From: Acidimicrobiia bacterium
GTDB lineage: Bacteria; Actinomycetota; Acidimicrobiia; Spongiisociales; UBA5794
Reading direction: 5' to 3'
Length of the DNA: 64,000 nucleotides
Assembly (NCBI GenBank): GCA_030065575.1
Contig: JASJDZ010000007.1
Coordinates: forward strand, 1-64,000
Shown here one piece after another: positions 8,807 to 16,342 of this stretch (position 1 is its first letter; each line of letters opens with the position of its first letter). The translations under genes and the position numbers were made by a program. The notes under the pieces were generated by a model that was not told the DNA's origin, did no database searches, and was given only the letters and a program-made list of their open reading frames with translations.

Positions 8807-8850
8807 GCCCCGGGCCCGATAAAGACGAAGCGGACGTGTGTGGTAGTCAT
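8785..8850 (-). CDS. pheST leader peptide (21 residues)
   Basis: The ATG at 8850 opens a 21-codon frame beginning MTTTHVRFVFIGPG and ending at TGA 8785. Phe codons stand at positions 8 and 10. The gene sits between a promoter and the attenuator hairpin. There is no Shine-Dalgarno; the -10 box ends nine bases before the ATG, so the message is probably leaderless. Its role would be to sense charged tRNA-Phe, as PheM does in enterobacteria, although it has only two Phe codons and an unrelated sequence. Confidence 0.7.
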   Translation of the reverse strand: MTTTHVRFVFIGPGARASRVS

Positions 8851-8859
8851 TGCGGCTGC

Positions 8860-8888
8860 ACGCTATCGAAGCACCTTCGATATTGCAA
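8860..8888 (-). promoter_or_regulatory. Promoter of the pheS-pheT operon
   Basis: On the minus strand TTGCAA (8883-8888), a 17-base spacer and TAGCGT (8860-8865) form a sigma-70-type promoter starting 11 bases after the rRNA methyltransferase stop. The spacer is itself a dyad, TCGAA-N5-TTCGA (8866-8880), which could be an operator. Confidence 0.55.
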
Positions 8889-8898
8889 GCACGCGACG

Positions 8899-9642
8899 TC
8901 AGCGACCTGCCATTCGCAGGTACATGAACACAGCTCCCGTGACCGCAGCGTTGAGGCTCTCCGTGCCGCCGGGCATCTCGAGCGCCAGCGTGGTTGTCCG
9001 ATTCGTGACCGACGACGGTACCCCGTGCGCCTCATTGCCGATGATGAACACCAGGGGTGATGGATCGGAGAGGTCGACTTTGTCCACGTAGACCCCGTCG
9101 GCAGCGGTCGCATAGGGAATCAGCCCGATTCCGGTCAGGTCATCGAGCGTCTGCACACCCTGGGCTACTGGTGTTCGGAAGTGCCCGCCAACGCCGGCTC
9201 GCAGCACTTTTGGTGACCAGAGATCAACCGACTCCGGAGTTGCCAGCACCTGAAAGCCAAACGCTGCCGCAGTGCGCACAATCGTGCCCGCGTTCCCCGG
9301 ATCGGCGACATCCCAAAGAAGAACGGAATCGACCTGCTGGATGACGGGTGTCTTCGGAATCTCGATGACGGCAACGGGGCCGCGTGGATTCAGCGTCGAA
9401 GCGATTCGCGGCAGCGCCTCGACAGCAACCATGGTCAGCGTCGCTCCCGCCTCCAGGGCTGCCGCCTGCGCATCCTCGTCCCCCGGCAGTGCAAAGACCT
9501 CTGTGATGCTTGCTCCGCCCTCGACCGCTTCTTGCAGCAGGAAAGGCCCCTCGATGGTCGTGAGCCCGATCTCTTTGCGCTCCCGACGTCGCCGGAGTCG
9601 CCGCACCTCGTTGAGGCGCGGGTTGCGCGGCGACGTGATCAT
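8899..9642 (-). CDS. TrmH/SpoU-family RNA 2'-O-methyltransferase
   Basis: A 247-residue SPOUT methyltransferase, probably acting on rRNA. The N-terminal substrate-binding part (NPRLNEVRRL, EGPFLLQEAVEGG) is followed by the knotted SAM-binding domain with VADPGNAGTIVRTA, FIIGNEAHGV and the C-terminal motif ALEMPGGTESLNAAVTGAV. ATG 9642 is preferred because GGGGGG lies seven bases upstream; ATG 9660 is the alternative. It follows rplT, the place held by tsnR in Mycobacterium as I recall. The exact target nucleotide cannot be told from sequence. Confidence 0.9.
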   Translation of the reverse strand: MITSPRNPRLNEVRRLRRRRERKEIGLTTIEGPFLLQEAVEGGASITEVFALPGDEDAQAAALEAGATLTMVAVEALPRIASTLNPRGPVAVIEIPKTPVIQQVDSVLLWDVADPGNAGTIVRTAAAFGFQVLATPESVDLWSPKVLRAGVGGHFRTPVAQGVQTLDDLTGIGLIPYATAADGVYVDKVDLSDPSPLVFIIGNEAHGVPSSVTNRTTTLALEMPGGTESLNAAVTGAVFMYLRMAGR

Positions 9643-9663
9643 GTAGTCGCCCCCCAGCATGCT

Positions 9664-10020
9664 CTAGGCCTCTACCGAGCGCGATACCTCGACGAGTTGG
9701 GCGAATGCGTTTGGGTCGTTCACCGCCATGTCGGCCAGCATCTTGCGATCGACCTCGACCTCGGCAGCCTTCAACCCGGCGATCATCTGCGAGTAGGTTG
9801 TTCCGTTCTGCCGGGCAGCAGCGTTGATCCGCTGAATCCAGAGACGACGGAACTCGCCTTTGCGCGCCTTTCGATCCCGGTACGCGTACTGCCCCGAGTT
9901 GAGGGTCTGCTCACGTGCAGTGCGGTAGCGACGGCTCCGCGCTCCGGTGTATCCGGAGGCACGCTGCATGACCTTGCGGCGCTTCTTGTGTGCGTTGACT
10001 GCGCGCTTGACTCTTGCCAT
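9664..10020 (-). CDS. rplT: 50S ribosomal protein L20
   Basis: A 118-residue primary 23S rRNA-binding protein of the large subunit. The start [18 protein letters not shown] and the core [12 protein letters not shown] and [13 protein letters not shown] are typical, as is the length. It is the third gene of infC-rpmI-rplT, 14 bases after rpmI. In other bacteria L20 represses this operon by binding the mRNA leader. Confidence 0.98.
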   Translation of the reverse strand: MARVKRAVNAHKKRRKVMQRASGYTGARSRRYRTAREQTLNSGQYAYRDRKARKGEFRRLWIQRINAAARQNGTTYSQMIAGLKAAEVEVDRKMLADMAVNDPNAFAQLVEVSRSVEA

Positions 10021-10034
10021 TGTGTCTCGACCTC

Positions 10035-10229
10035 CTACCGACCAAGCAGACGGGCTGCGCGCTTGGCGTCCTTACCCGAAAGGGTGCTCTCGCCCGCAAC
10101 ACGACGCCAACGGGTTGCGCTCTTGCTGTGACGGTTGTGGCCGCGCCACGCCTTGGCGTGCCGGATCTTCCCGGTACCCGTCACTTTGTAGCGCTTCGCG
10201 GCGCCTTTGTGTGTCTTCTGCTTCGGCAC
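10035..10229 (-). CDS. rpmI: 50S ribosomal protein L35
   Basis: A 64-residue basic ribosomal protein with the family start [18 protein letters not shown] and the conserved [15 protein letters not shown]. It lies three bases after infC and upstream of rplT, in the order conserved across bacteria. Confidence 0.98.
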   Translation of the reverse strand: MPKQKTHKGAAKRYKVTGTGKIRHAKAWRGHNRHSKSATRWRRVAGESTLSGKDAKRAARLLGR

Positions 10230-10232
10230 TTC

Positions 10233-10826
10233 CTACTCCTCTTCGGGCTCGGTCTCCGAGCTCGTCTGCTCTTCCTCAGCCTTTGCCGACTGCTTCGAGC
10301 TTTCGCTGCTCCGCTGCCTGCGCATTGGAGCCAGCACCATCGTCATTTGCCTGCCGTCGAGACGGGGTGTCGTCTCTACGGTTCCGAGTTCCTCCACTGC
10401 GTTCTCGAGTCGCTGGAGGATGTCCCTTCCCAGCTCCGGGTGAGTTACTTCCCTACCCCGGAAACGCATCACAACTTTCACTTTGTCACCGTTGCGAAGG
10501 AACTTCTCGACCCGCTTGCGCTTCACGTCAAAGTCTGACGAGGCAATCTTGGGCCGGAACTGAACCTCTTTGATCACGGTCCTGGTCTGGTTCTTGCGGG
10601 CCTCCCGTGCTTTGACGGATGCCTCGTACTTGAACTTGCCATAGTCCATGAGTCGGACGACCGGGGGCCGGGCATCGGGAGCAACCTCGACTAGGTCGAG
10701 TCCGAGCTGGTCGGCCAACCAGCGTGCTTCGTCGATTCCCTTGATTCCGACCTGGCCGCCGCTGGGATCCACGAGCCGCACCTCTTTGGCGCGGATTCGC
10801 TCGTTCACCCTTGGTTCGTTGGCGAT
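10233..10826 (-). CDS. infC: Translation initiation factor IF-3, predicted AUC start
   Basis: IF-3 binds the 30S subunit, keeps the subunits apart and checks the start codon. The N-domain (NEPRVNERIRAKEVRLVD) and C-domain (VKVVMRFRGREVTHPELG) are clear, with an acidic 30-residue tail (KAEEEQTSSETEPEEE). A perfect AGGAGG (10834-10839) lies seven bases before ATC at 10824-10826, which opens IANEPRVNERIRAKE. An ATG at 10865 would place that Shine-Dalgarno inside the gene. A rare AUU/AUC/AUA start is a known feature of infC and permits self-repression. Length from ATC is 197 residues. Confidence 0.93.
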   Translation of the reverse strand: MANEPRVNERIRAKEVRLVDPSGGQVGIKGIDEARWLADQLGLDLVEVAPDARPPVVRLMDYGKFKYEASVKAREARKNQTRTVIKEVQFRPKIASSDFDVKRKRVEKFLRNGDKVKVVMRFRGREVTHPELGRDILQRLENAVEELGTVETTPRLDGRQMTMVLAPMRRQRSSESSKQSAKAEEEQTSSETEPEEE

Positions 10827-10873
10827 GGGGAGACCTCCTGGTTCGTTCTCATTTCTGCGATGCAATCAACAAA

Positions 10874-10894
10874 GGCAGCACAAACGGTGCTGCC
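10874..10894 (-). terminator. Terminator-like hairpin in the infC leader
   Basis: On the minus strand GGCAGCAC-CGTTT-GTGCTGCC is a perfect 8-bp stem followed by TTTGTTG. It is about 100 bases after the -10 box and about 48 bases before the predicted infC start, so it is placed as an attenuator or ribosomal-protein leader element. No clear antiterminator was found. Confidence 0.6.
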
Positions 10895-10993
10895 TGGGTT
10901 GGACCGCAGCGCACGCCTTGTCGTGGCCGGGTGGGAAGCAGGCGCCTCCGCTTGCATCGGTTGTGGTCGCGACCGTGGGGTCGAGACGGGGTG

Positions 10994-11021
10994 AGTATAC
11001 GGGTCTGTGGGCGGGAGTCAA
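10994..11021 (-). promoter_or_regulatory. Promoter of infC-rpmI-rplT
   Basis: On the minus strand TTGACT (11016-11021), a 16-base spacer and TATACT (10994-10999) are among the best sigma-70-type boxes in the window. They lie 15 to 42 bases downstream of the ribH stop and give a leader of about 160 bases. Confidence 0.7.
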
Positions 11022-11035
11022 TACAGCCCGGCGCG

Positions 11036-11500
11036 CTACCTCGTCACGATCTTGCGCATGATCAGCACCGTTTCCAGGGCGGCGGCAGCCGCCTCCGCAC
11101 CCCTGTTACCGGGACCGGGTGCGGACCGGACAACTGCGTGCTCTTCCTCTTGCACGGTCAGGATGCCGAAGGAAACCGGCTTGCGTGCGTCAAGAGCAAC
11201 TCTCATCAACCCCTCAGAGGCACGACCGGCAACGTGCTCGTAATGATCGGTATCCCCGTTGATCACCGCGCCCAGCGCAATCACCCCGTCGTACGTCGAA
11301 GCGGCCAACTCCGCGGCAATCAGAGGAAGCTCGAATGCCCCCGGTGCCTCGTAGACGTCGTAGTAGGCGCCCGCACTCTGCAGGTACTCCTCGGCGCCGG
11401 CGAGGAGCCCGGAGGTGATGTGATCGTTGTAGCGGGCCCGCACCACGGCGAATCGCAGACCGGCGGCATCGTGGACCTCGAGGGGTTGGCTCTCACCCAT
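11036..11500 (-). CDS. ribH: 6,7-dimethyl-8-ribityllumazine synthase
   Basis: Condenses the aminouracil intermediate with dihydroxybutanone phosphate in the penultimate riboflavin step. The 154-residue length and the motifs RYNDHITSGLL, APGAFELPLIA, ALGAVINGDTDHYEHV and SFGILTVQEEE fit the family. It is last in ribD-ribE-ribBA-ribH; its ATG shares one base with the ribBA stop (TAATG). Confidence 0.97.
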   Translation of the reverse strand: MGESQPLEVHDAAGLRFAVVRARYNDHITSGLLAGAEEYLQSAGAYYDVYEAPGAFELPLIAAELAASTYDGVIALGAVINGDTDHYEHVAGRASEGLMRVALDARKPVSFGILTVQEEEHAVVRSAPGPGNRGAEAAAAALETVLIMRKIVTR

Positions 11501-12714
11501 TACTGAATCTCCGTGTGGCCGACCAAGTGGCCGAGCCTGTCGACCTTGGCCGTCATGTATGCCTTGTTGTCCCCGTTGACTCCGGCCACGAGCGCTTCCC
11601 GTCCGGCAACCTCGATGCCGAGACGCTCGATCGCCTCGATCTTCTGCGGGTTGTTGGTCATGAGGCGAACGCTGCCGACCTTGAGGTCAGACAGGATTTG
11701 CGCCTCTACTGCATAGTGCCGGGCGTCTGCCGGGAACCCGAGCTCGAGATTGGCATCGACCGTGTCCCTTCCTTCATCCTGAAGTCGGTAAGCGCGCAGC
11801 TTCTCCAGAAGCCCGATCCCTCTGCCCTCGTGAGTCTCGTTGTAGGTCAGCACCCCTGCACCTGCCTCAGCAATGCGTCCCATCGATGCCCTGAGCTGCG
11901 GCCCGCAGTCACAGCGCCGACTGCCCAGAACATCTCCGGTGAGGCAGCGTGAGTGAATCCGTGTCAGCACATCAGTTGCACCATCGACATCGCCGAAGAC
12001 AAGGGCTATGTGCTCAGACCCGTCGATCAGTGATTGGTAGCCAAAGGCTCGGAAATCTCCATGGTCGGTGGGAAGCAACGTCTCGACCTCGCGCGAAACC
12101 AGGGCCTCGTTGCGCCACCGATAGGTGATCAAGTCTTTGATCGTGATCAGTGGAATCTGATAGCGGGTGGCCAGAGCTTCCAGATAGTCGGCACGCGCCA
12201 TCGAGCCGTCCTCTTTGACAACCTCGCAGACCACGCCGGCCGGGTACAGGCCGGCGAGGCGGGCCAGATCGACCGCTGCCTCCGTATGCCCGGGGCGGGC
12301 GAGCACGCCTCCGTCCTCGGACCGCAGCGGAAACATATGGCCGGGCCGGGTCAGATCCTGCGGCCTCGTCTCGGGGTCGACCACCGCCAGGATCGTGGCG
12401 GCACGATCGCGGGCGCTGATCCCAGTGGTGGTCTTACCGGCAACGTCGACCGAGATGGTGAAGGCGGTACGGTGCTGCTCTGTGTTGTCGATGACCATGA
12501 GCGGCAGGCCAAGTTCATCGAGGCGCTCGCCTGTCGTCGGGAGGCAGATCAGGCCACTCGTATGGCGAACCATGAACGCCACTTTCTCCGGGCTGACCTT
12601 CTCGGCGGCGATGATCAGATCACCCTCGTTCTCGCGATTCTCGTCGTCAACAACTAGGACAAACTCACCCGCTGCGATGGTCGCGATGGCTTCCTCGACC
12701 GTTGCCGTCTTCAT
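11500..12714 (-). CDS. ribBA: Bifunctional 3,4-dihydroxy-2-butanone-4-phosphate synthase / GTP cyclohydrolase II
   Basis: A 404-residue fusion that makes both precursors of riboflavin. The N-terminal RibB domain has DDENRENEGDLIIAAE and RPGHTEAAVDLARLAG. The C-terminal RibA domain has the zinc site CLTGDVLGSRRCDCG, ETHEGRGIGL and DLKVGSVRLMTNNPQK. The length is usual for RibBA. It overlaps ribE in an ATGA. Confidence 0.97.
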   Translation of the reverse strand: MKTATVEEAIATIAAGEFVLVVDDENRENEGDLIIAAEKVSPEKVAFMVRHTSGLICLPTTGERLDELGLPLMVIDNTEQHRTAFTISVDVAGKTTTGISARDRAATILAVVDPETRPQDLTRPGHMFPLRSEDGGVLARPGHTEAAVDLARLAGLYPAGVVCEVVKEDGSMARADYLEALATRYQIPLITIKDLITYRWRNEALVSREVETLLPTDHGDFRAFGYQSLIDGSEHIALVFGDVDGATDVLTRIHSRCLTGDVLGSRRCDCGPQLRASMGRIAEAGAGVLTYNETHEGRGIGLLEKLRAYRLQDEGRDTVDANLELGFPADARHYAVEAQILSDLKVGSVRLMTNNPQKIEAIERLGIEVAGREALVAGVNGDNKAYMTAKVDRLGHLVGHTEIQ

Positions 12715-13301
12715 TTGCCCATCAGCCTTTCTACGTACTTCGCAATTACATCGACTTCCAGGTTCACTCGATCTCCCACATCGCGCTGCCCGAGCACCGT
12801 CACTTGCAGGGTGTGAGGAATCAGCACAATCTCAAACCAGGGCTCGGCACCAACGGCCGTTACCGTCAGGCTCACCCCGTCGACGGTGATCGAGCCCTTC
12901 TCCACTACGTAGCGCGCAAGAGCGGCAGGAATCTCGATCCGAATCCGCTTCGCATCGCCTTCGGAATTGATCCCGGCGACGGTGCCCACCCCGTCGACGT
13001 GGCCCTGGACGATGTGCCCATCAAACCGCCCGTCTGCCGGCATGGGACGCTCGAGATCGACCTCGCCCCCGACGGCGAGCTCCCCCAGGTTGCTTCGGCT
13101 CAGTGACTCCTCGACCACATCAACGGCAACGGCGCCGTCGCCGACCTGCACTGCGGTGAGGCAGACCCCGTTGACCGCGATCGAGTCTCCGAGCTCCATG
13201 TCGTGCAGCAAACCTGGCTCGCTAATGACGATTCTGCGCCCGGTTGCGGTCCGATCGACAGTCTCGACCGTACCCATCGCAGCGACGATGCCTGTGAACA
13301 T
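12711..13301 (-). CDS. ribE: Riboflavin synthase, alpha chain
   Basis: Dismutates two lumazine molecules into riboflavin. The 196-residue protein has the expected internal duplication: MFTGIVAAMG and DSIAVNGVCLTAV in the first half, GHIVQGHVDG and GSITVDGVSLTVT in the second. Its ATG shares one base with the ribD stop (TGATG). Confidence 0.96.
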   Translation of the reverse strand: MFTGIVAAMGTVETVDRTATGRRIVISEPGLLHDMELGDSIAVNGVCLTAVQVGDGAVAVDVVEESLSRSNLGELAVGGEVDLERPMPADGRFDGHIVQGHVDGVGTVAGINSEGDAKRIRIEIPAALARYVVEKGSITVDGVSLTVTAVGAEPWFEIVLIPHTLQVTVLGQRDVGDRVNLEVDVIAKYVERLMGK

Positions 13302-14422
13302 CAGCTTCCTACCTTTGCCTCGATCTTGATGTCTTCACCGAGTCTCGACACGGATTCAAACTCGGTTGGCACTGCCTCGGCGAGCGTGCGAAACGTCCCG
13401 GTGAAGGCACCGATGCCGCTGCCGACTCCCAGCTTCGGGGCCAGGTACCACACGATGCGATCGACGTGCCCTCCCCTCAGCATCGCGGCCGCCAGAGTCG
13501 CTCCGCCTTCGACCATGGCCGTTAGGTAACCGCGACTACCGAGGTCGTCCATCATTGCACCGAGGTCAACGGCGGAGTTGTCCCCCAGGACAACGCGCTG
13601 TCCAGAACCGACGCCATCACCCGGCGCGTACACCAGCGGGTCCCTGGTGAAGAGAGTCGCCCGTTCCGGCAGGGGACGACCACCGGCGACTATGACCGGC
13701 CGCGGCTGCCGACCGACGTAACCCTCCAGCCGGACGTCGAGACTCGGATCATCGTCGATGACTGTTCCTGCGCCAACGATGACGACATCCGATTCCGACC
13801 GGATCCGGTGTGTGTCCTCCCGTGCCTCCCCGCCGGTAATCCACCTTGAGGTGCGATCGGCCGCCGCGATCTGGCCGTCAAGAGTCGTCGCCAGTTTCAG
13901 TGTCACGAGCGGACGCCCGGTACGGCGATGATGGAAGTACCCGGGATCCGCTTCTTCAACGTCGTCTGCAAGCAGCCCGGTGCTGACCTCGATGCCGGCC
14001 GCCTCGAGCTTGGCGACACCCTGTCCGCTCACCCTCTCGTCGGGATCGATGGCGCCGACGACCACCCGGGCAACTCCCGCCGCAATCAGCGCCTCGGTGC
14101 AGGGTGGAGTCTTCCCGTGGTGGGAGCACGGCTCGAGGGTCACGTAGACCGTTGCTCCAGAGGCCCGCGTCCCGGCGTGCGCAAGTGCTATCACCTCAGC
14201 GTGAGGCTCTCCCGCCCTACGGTGGAATCCTTCGCCGACGATCGAGCCCTCGGCGTCGACCACAACCGCCCCCACCCGTGGGTTGGGATGGGGCTGAGCC
14301 CCGACGGCGAGAGCCAATGCCCGAACCATCATCGACGCGGAGAAGCGACCGTCCCCAGCGGTCGCCTCGACTGCCGTGCTCCGGGCACGACCTAGGTTGT
14401 CGGACAATGCGCGTCTCGACAC
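13301..14422 (-). CDS. ribD: Bifunctional riboflavin deaminase/reductase RibD
   Basis: Deaminates and then reduces the pyrimidine intermediate of riboflavin synthesis. The deaminase domain has PHAEVIAL and the zinc site EPCSHHGKTPPC. The reductase domain has TLKLATTLDGQIA and VIVGAGTVIDDDP. GTG 14422 is chosen because AGGAGG (14427-14432) lies just upstream; a longer frame would translate the riboswitch. A later ATG pair at 14332 starts nearer the conserved core (MMVRALALA). Length from the GTG is 373 residues. Confidence 0.93.
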   Translation of the reverse strand: MSRRALSDNLGRARSTAVEATAGDGRFSASMMVRALALAVGAQPHPNPRVGAVVVDAEGSIVGEGFHRRAGEPHAEVIALAHAGTRASGATVYVTLEPCSHHGKTPPCTEALIAAGVARVVVGAIDPDERVSGQGVAKLEAAGIEVSTGLLADDVEEADPGYFHHRRTGRPLVTLKLATTLDGQIAAADRTSRWITGGEAREDTHRIRSESDVVIVGAGTVIDDDPSLDVRLEGYVGRQPRPVIVAGGRPLPERATLFTRDPLVYAPGDGVGSGQRVVLGDNSAVDLGAMMDDLGSRGYLTAMVEGGATLAAAMLRGGHVDRIVWYLAPKLGVGSGIGAFTGTFRTLAEAVPTEFESVSRLGEDIKIEAKVGS

Positions 14423-14425
14423 ACG

Positions 14426-14543
14426 CCCTCCTTCTCCCATCCGGACTGTCACCGTCGGCCCCGGAGTTTCACCGGATCCACCCCGAAATGGGGTTCGCGG
14501 GCTTTCACCGCCGGTCGGGAATTGCACCCTGCCCTGAAGGGGG
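14426..14543 (-). promoter_or_regulatory. FMN riboswitch (RFN element)
   Basis: The minus strand carries the conserved RFN blocks GGGCAGGGTGCAATTCCCGA, CCGGCGGT, AGCCCGCGA, GGTGAAACTCCGGGGCCGAC and GGTGACAGTCCGGATGG in the right order. The closing P1 stem pairs CCCCCTTC (14536-14543) with GAAGGAGGG (14426-14434). That 3' arm contains the ribD Shine-Dalgarno, so FMN binding should block translation of ribD directly. Confidence 0.95.
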
Positions 14544-14560
14544 CTCTTTCTTACGACAAG

Positions 14561-14566
14561 ATTCTA
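14561..14566 (-). promoter_or_regulatory. Candidate -10 box of the riboflavin operon
   Basis: TAGAAT on the minus strand lies about 18 bases upstream of the riboswitch P1 stem. No good -35 box is visible at 16-18 bases, so the call is tentative. Confidence 0.35.
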
Positions 14567-14649
14567 CCCGGGTCACAGCGCTCGAAGTTGCCATGTAGCT
14601 GAGATAGGCCGTATCGGTAGTGGTGCGAGGCGATTGTGTTGCGCTGCGA

Positions 14650-15576
14650 TCAGGCGCGGCGGTCAATCTGATACGAGGACCCGGGCTGGCGCTTTGCGTA
14701 CTCTTTCATCTCGGACGCAATGGCGGAAGCTTCCCACTCCGACTTCACGGGCCGTCTCGTGTTGGTCGCAACACCCATCGAGATCGATGAGATCGGGAAG
14801 GCGTGGCGCTCTCCCTTTCGATCCGTCACCTCGATGTAGCCCTGCAGTGCGTCGGCCGTATCGTAGAAATCGAGGATCCCGTGATCGAATGTGGTCACGA
14901 CCGTCTTGCAGAACTCCTCGACGTAGCTCGGATCAACCACTGCAACAAAGTCGTCACCCCCGACGTGCCCGACAAACATGTCAGGATCGCCGCTGGCTTC
15001 GCCTGCGTCGAGCAAGACCTGAGCGGTGAACTTGATGACCGAGTCGCCGCGCATGAACCCGTAGTGGTCGTTGAAGGACTTGAAGTTGTCCAGGTCCGCA
15101 TGGACGATTGCGAAAGGGCCACCCCCGGTTACCCGGGCTTCCAGCTCGCGCGAGATGCGGAAGTTGCCGGGCAGGCCGGTGAGGGGAGAAAGATCGCGCA
15201 TCTGCTGCGCCCTCCGCAGCACGGCCTTCACACGGGCGAGCAACTCCTCGACGTCGAATGGCTTGGTGATGTAGTCGTCTGCGCCCAGGTCGAGCCCGCG
15301 CACTCGATCCTCAGCCAGCGCCTTCGCAGTCAGAAGCACAACAGGAATGCTCGATGTCGCCGGACTGGACCGCAGCCTCCGCAACACCGTCAAGCCATCG
15401 AGCTCCGGCATCATCACGTCGAGCAGGATCAGATCGGGAGGCCGCTCCCTGGCTACCTCCAGAGCAACACGCCCGCTCTCGGCGGTCTGGGTATCGAAGC
15501 CCTCCATGTCGAGGTTCATCTCGACAAACTGAAGAATGTCCGGGTCGTCGTCTACGACCAGGATGCGGTCCTTCAT
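14650..15576 (-). CDS. Response regulator with GGDEF (diguanylate cyclase) domain
   Basis: A 308-residue protein. Residues 1-122 are a receiver domain with the acidic pocket VVDDDPD, the phospho-Asp in LILLDVMMPELDG and the switch Lys in DDYITKPFD. Residues about 130-305 are a GGDEF domain starting LTGLPGN, with the metal site HADLDNFKSFND and the signature GGDDF. An insert (GYIEVTDRKGERHAFP) precedes the SISMGVA strand. It probably makes cyclic di-GMP upon phosphorylation. Its ATG overlaps the rpe stop (ATGA). No histidine kinase is next to it. Confidence 0.92.
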   Translation of the reverse strand: MKDRILVVDDDPDILQFVEMNLDMEGFDTQTAESGRVALEVARERPPDLILLDVMMPELDGLTVLRRLRSSPATSSIPVVLLTAKALAEDRVRGLDLGADDYITKPFDVEELLARVKAVLRRAQQMRDLSPLTGLPGNFRISRELEARVTGGGPFAIVHADLDNFKSFNDHYGFMRGDSVIKFTAQVLLDAGEASGDPDMFVGHVGGDDFVAVVDPSYVEEFCKTVVTTFDHGILDFYDTADALQGYIEVTDRKGERHAFPISSISMGVATNTRRPVKSEWEASAIASEMKEYAKRQPGSSYQIDRRA

Positions 15577-16259
15577 CGGCTCTCTCTACTCTCGATCAAC
15601 CTCTGCAACTCCAACACGGCCGCTACCGGATCTTCTTGCCCGAACACCGAGCTACCTGCTACGAACACGTTCGCTCCGGCGTCCTTTGCCTTGCCAATTG
15701 TGGCGGGCCCGATGCCGCCGTCGATCTCTATATCGGTCAATAGGTCGTGCGACTCAACAAAGTTCCTGGCCTCTTCTACCTTCCGCAGCGAGTCGTCGAT
15801 AAACGCCTGTCCGCCGAAGCCGGGGTGCACGGACATGACCAGAAGCATGTCGCACAACTCGACGAAGGGCTCCACCTCTGAGAACTCCGTCGGAGGGTTG
15901 AATGCGATACCGACCTCGAGCCCGACGTCCCTGGCTGCTTGGGCAACTGGGCGCGGATCCGGGTAGACCTCGATGTGGACAGTCACCGAATCGGCTCCAG
16001 CCTCCCTGAACTCGGGCAGATACCGATCGGCATTCTGCATCATGAGGTGGCAGTCAAGCTTGAGATCTGTTGTCTTGCGCAACGACGCGATCACCGGAAT
16101 CCCCAGCGAGAGATTCGGAACGAAATGGCCGTCCATGACATCGACGTGGATCAAGTCGACGTATGGGGTGACGAGGTCGACCTCCTCGCCCAACCGCGCC
16201 AGGTCGGCTGCAAGGATCGAGGGAGCAATCAGGTTTCGCACGAACGGCAGCATAGGCAT
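15573..16259 (-). CDS. rpe: Ribulose-phosphate 3-epimerase
   Basis: Interconverts ribulose 5-phosphate and xylulose 5-phosphate in the pentose phosphate pathway. A 228-residue TIM barrel with APSILAADLARLGEE, HVDVMDGHFVPN, DCHLMM, MSVHPGFGGQ and DIEIDGGIG, which carry the metal-binding His and Asp residues. ATG 16259 (or 16253) is used because GGAAGG lies four bases upstream and the conserved start follows; longer readings run into the divergent ppk2. Its product precursor also feeds riboflavin synthesis. Confidence 0.95.
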   Translation of the reverse strand: MPMLPFVRNLIAPSILAADLARLGEEVDLVTPYVDLIHVDVMDGHFVPNLSLGIPVIASLRKTTDLKLDCHLMMQNADRYLPEFREAGADSVTVHIEVYPDPRPVAQAARDVGLEVGIAFNPPTEFSEVEPFVELCDMLLVMSVHPGFGGQAFIDDSLRKVEEARNFVESHDLLTDIEIDGGIGPATIGKAKDAGANVFVAGSSVFGQEDPVAAVLELQRLIESRESR

Positions 16260-16342
16260 GCGACCTTCCGCAGCGGAACCTTGTTGAGGAGGCACTACGC
16301 CTCGCGCGTTAACGTGTCCGCAGACCACTTCTTGGAGGGACA

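Noticed and set aside
8866-8880. LexA site in the pheST promoter
   Set aside because: The half-sites are separated by five bases, not the six implied by TCGAAC-N4-GTTCGA, and pheST is not an SOS target.
14423-14527. N-terminal extension of RibD to an ATG at 14527
   Set aside because: The extension would translate the FMN riboswitch; AGGAGG before GTG 14422 marks the start.
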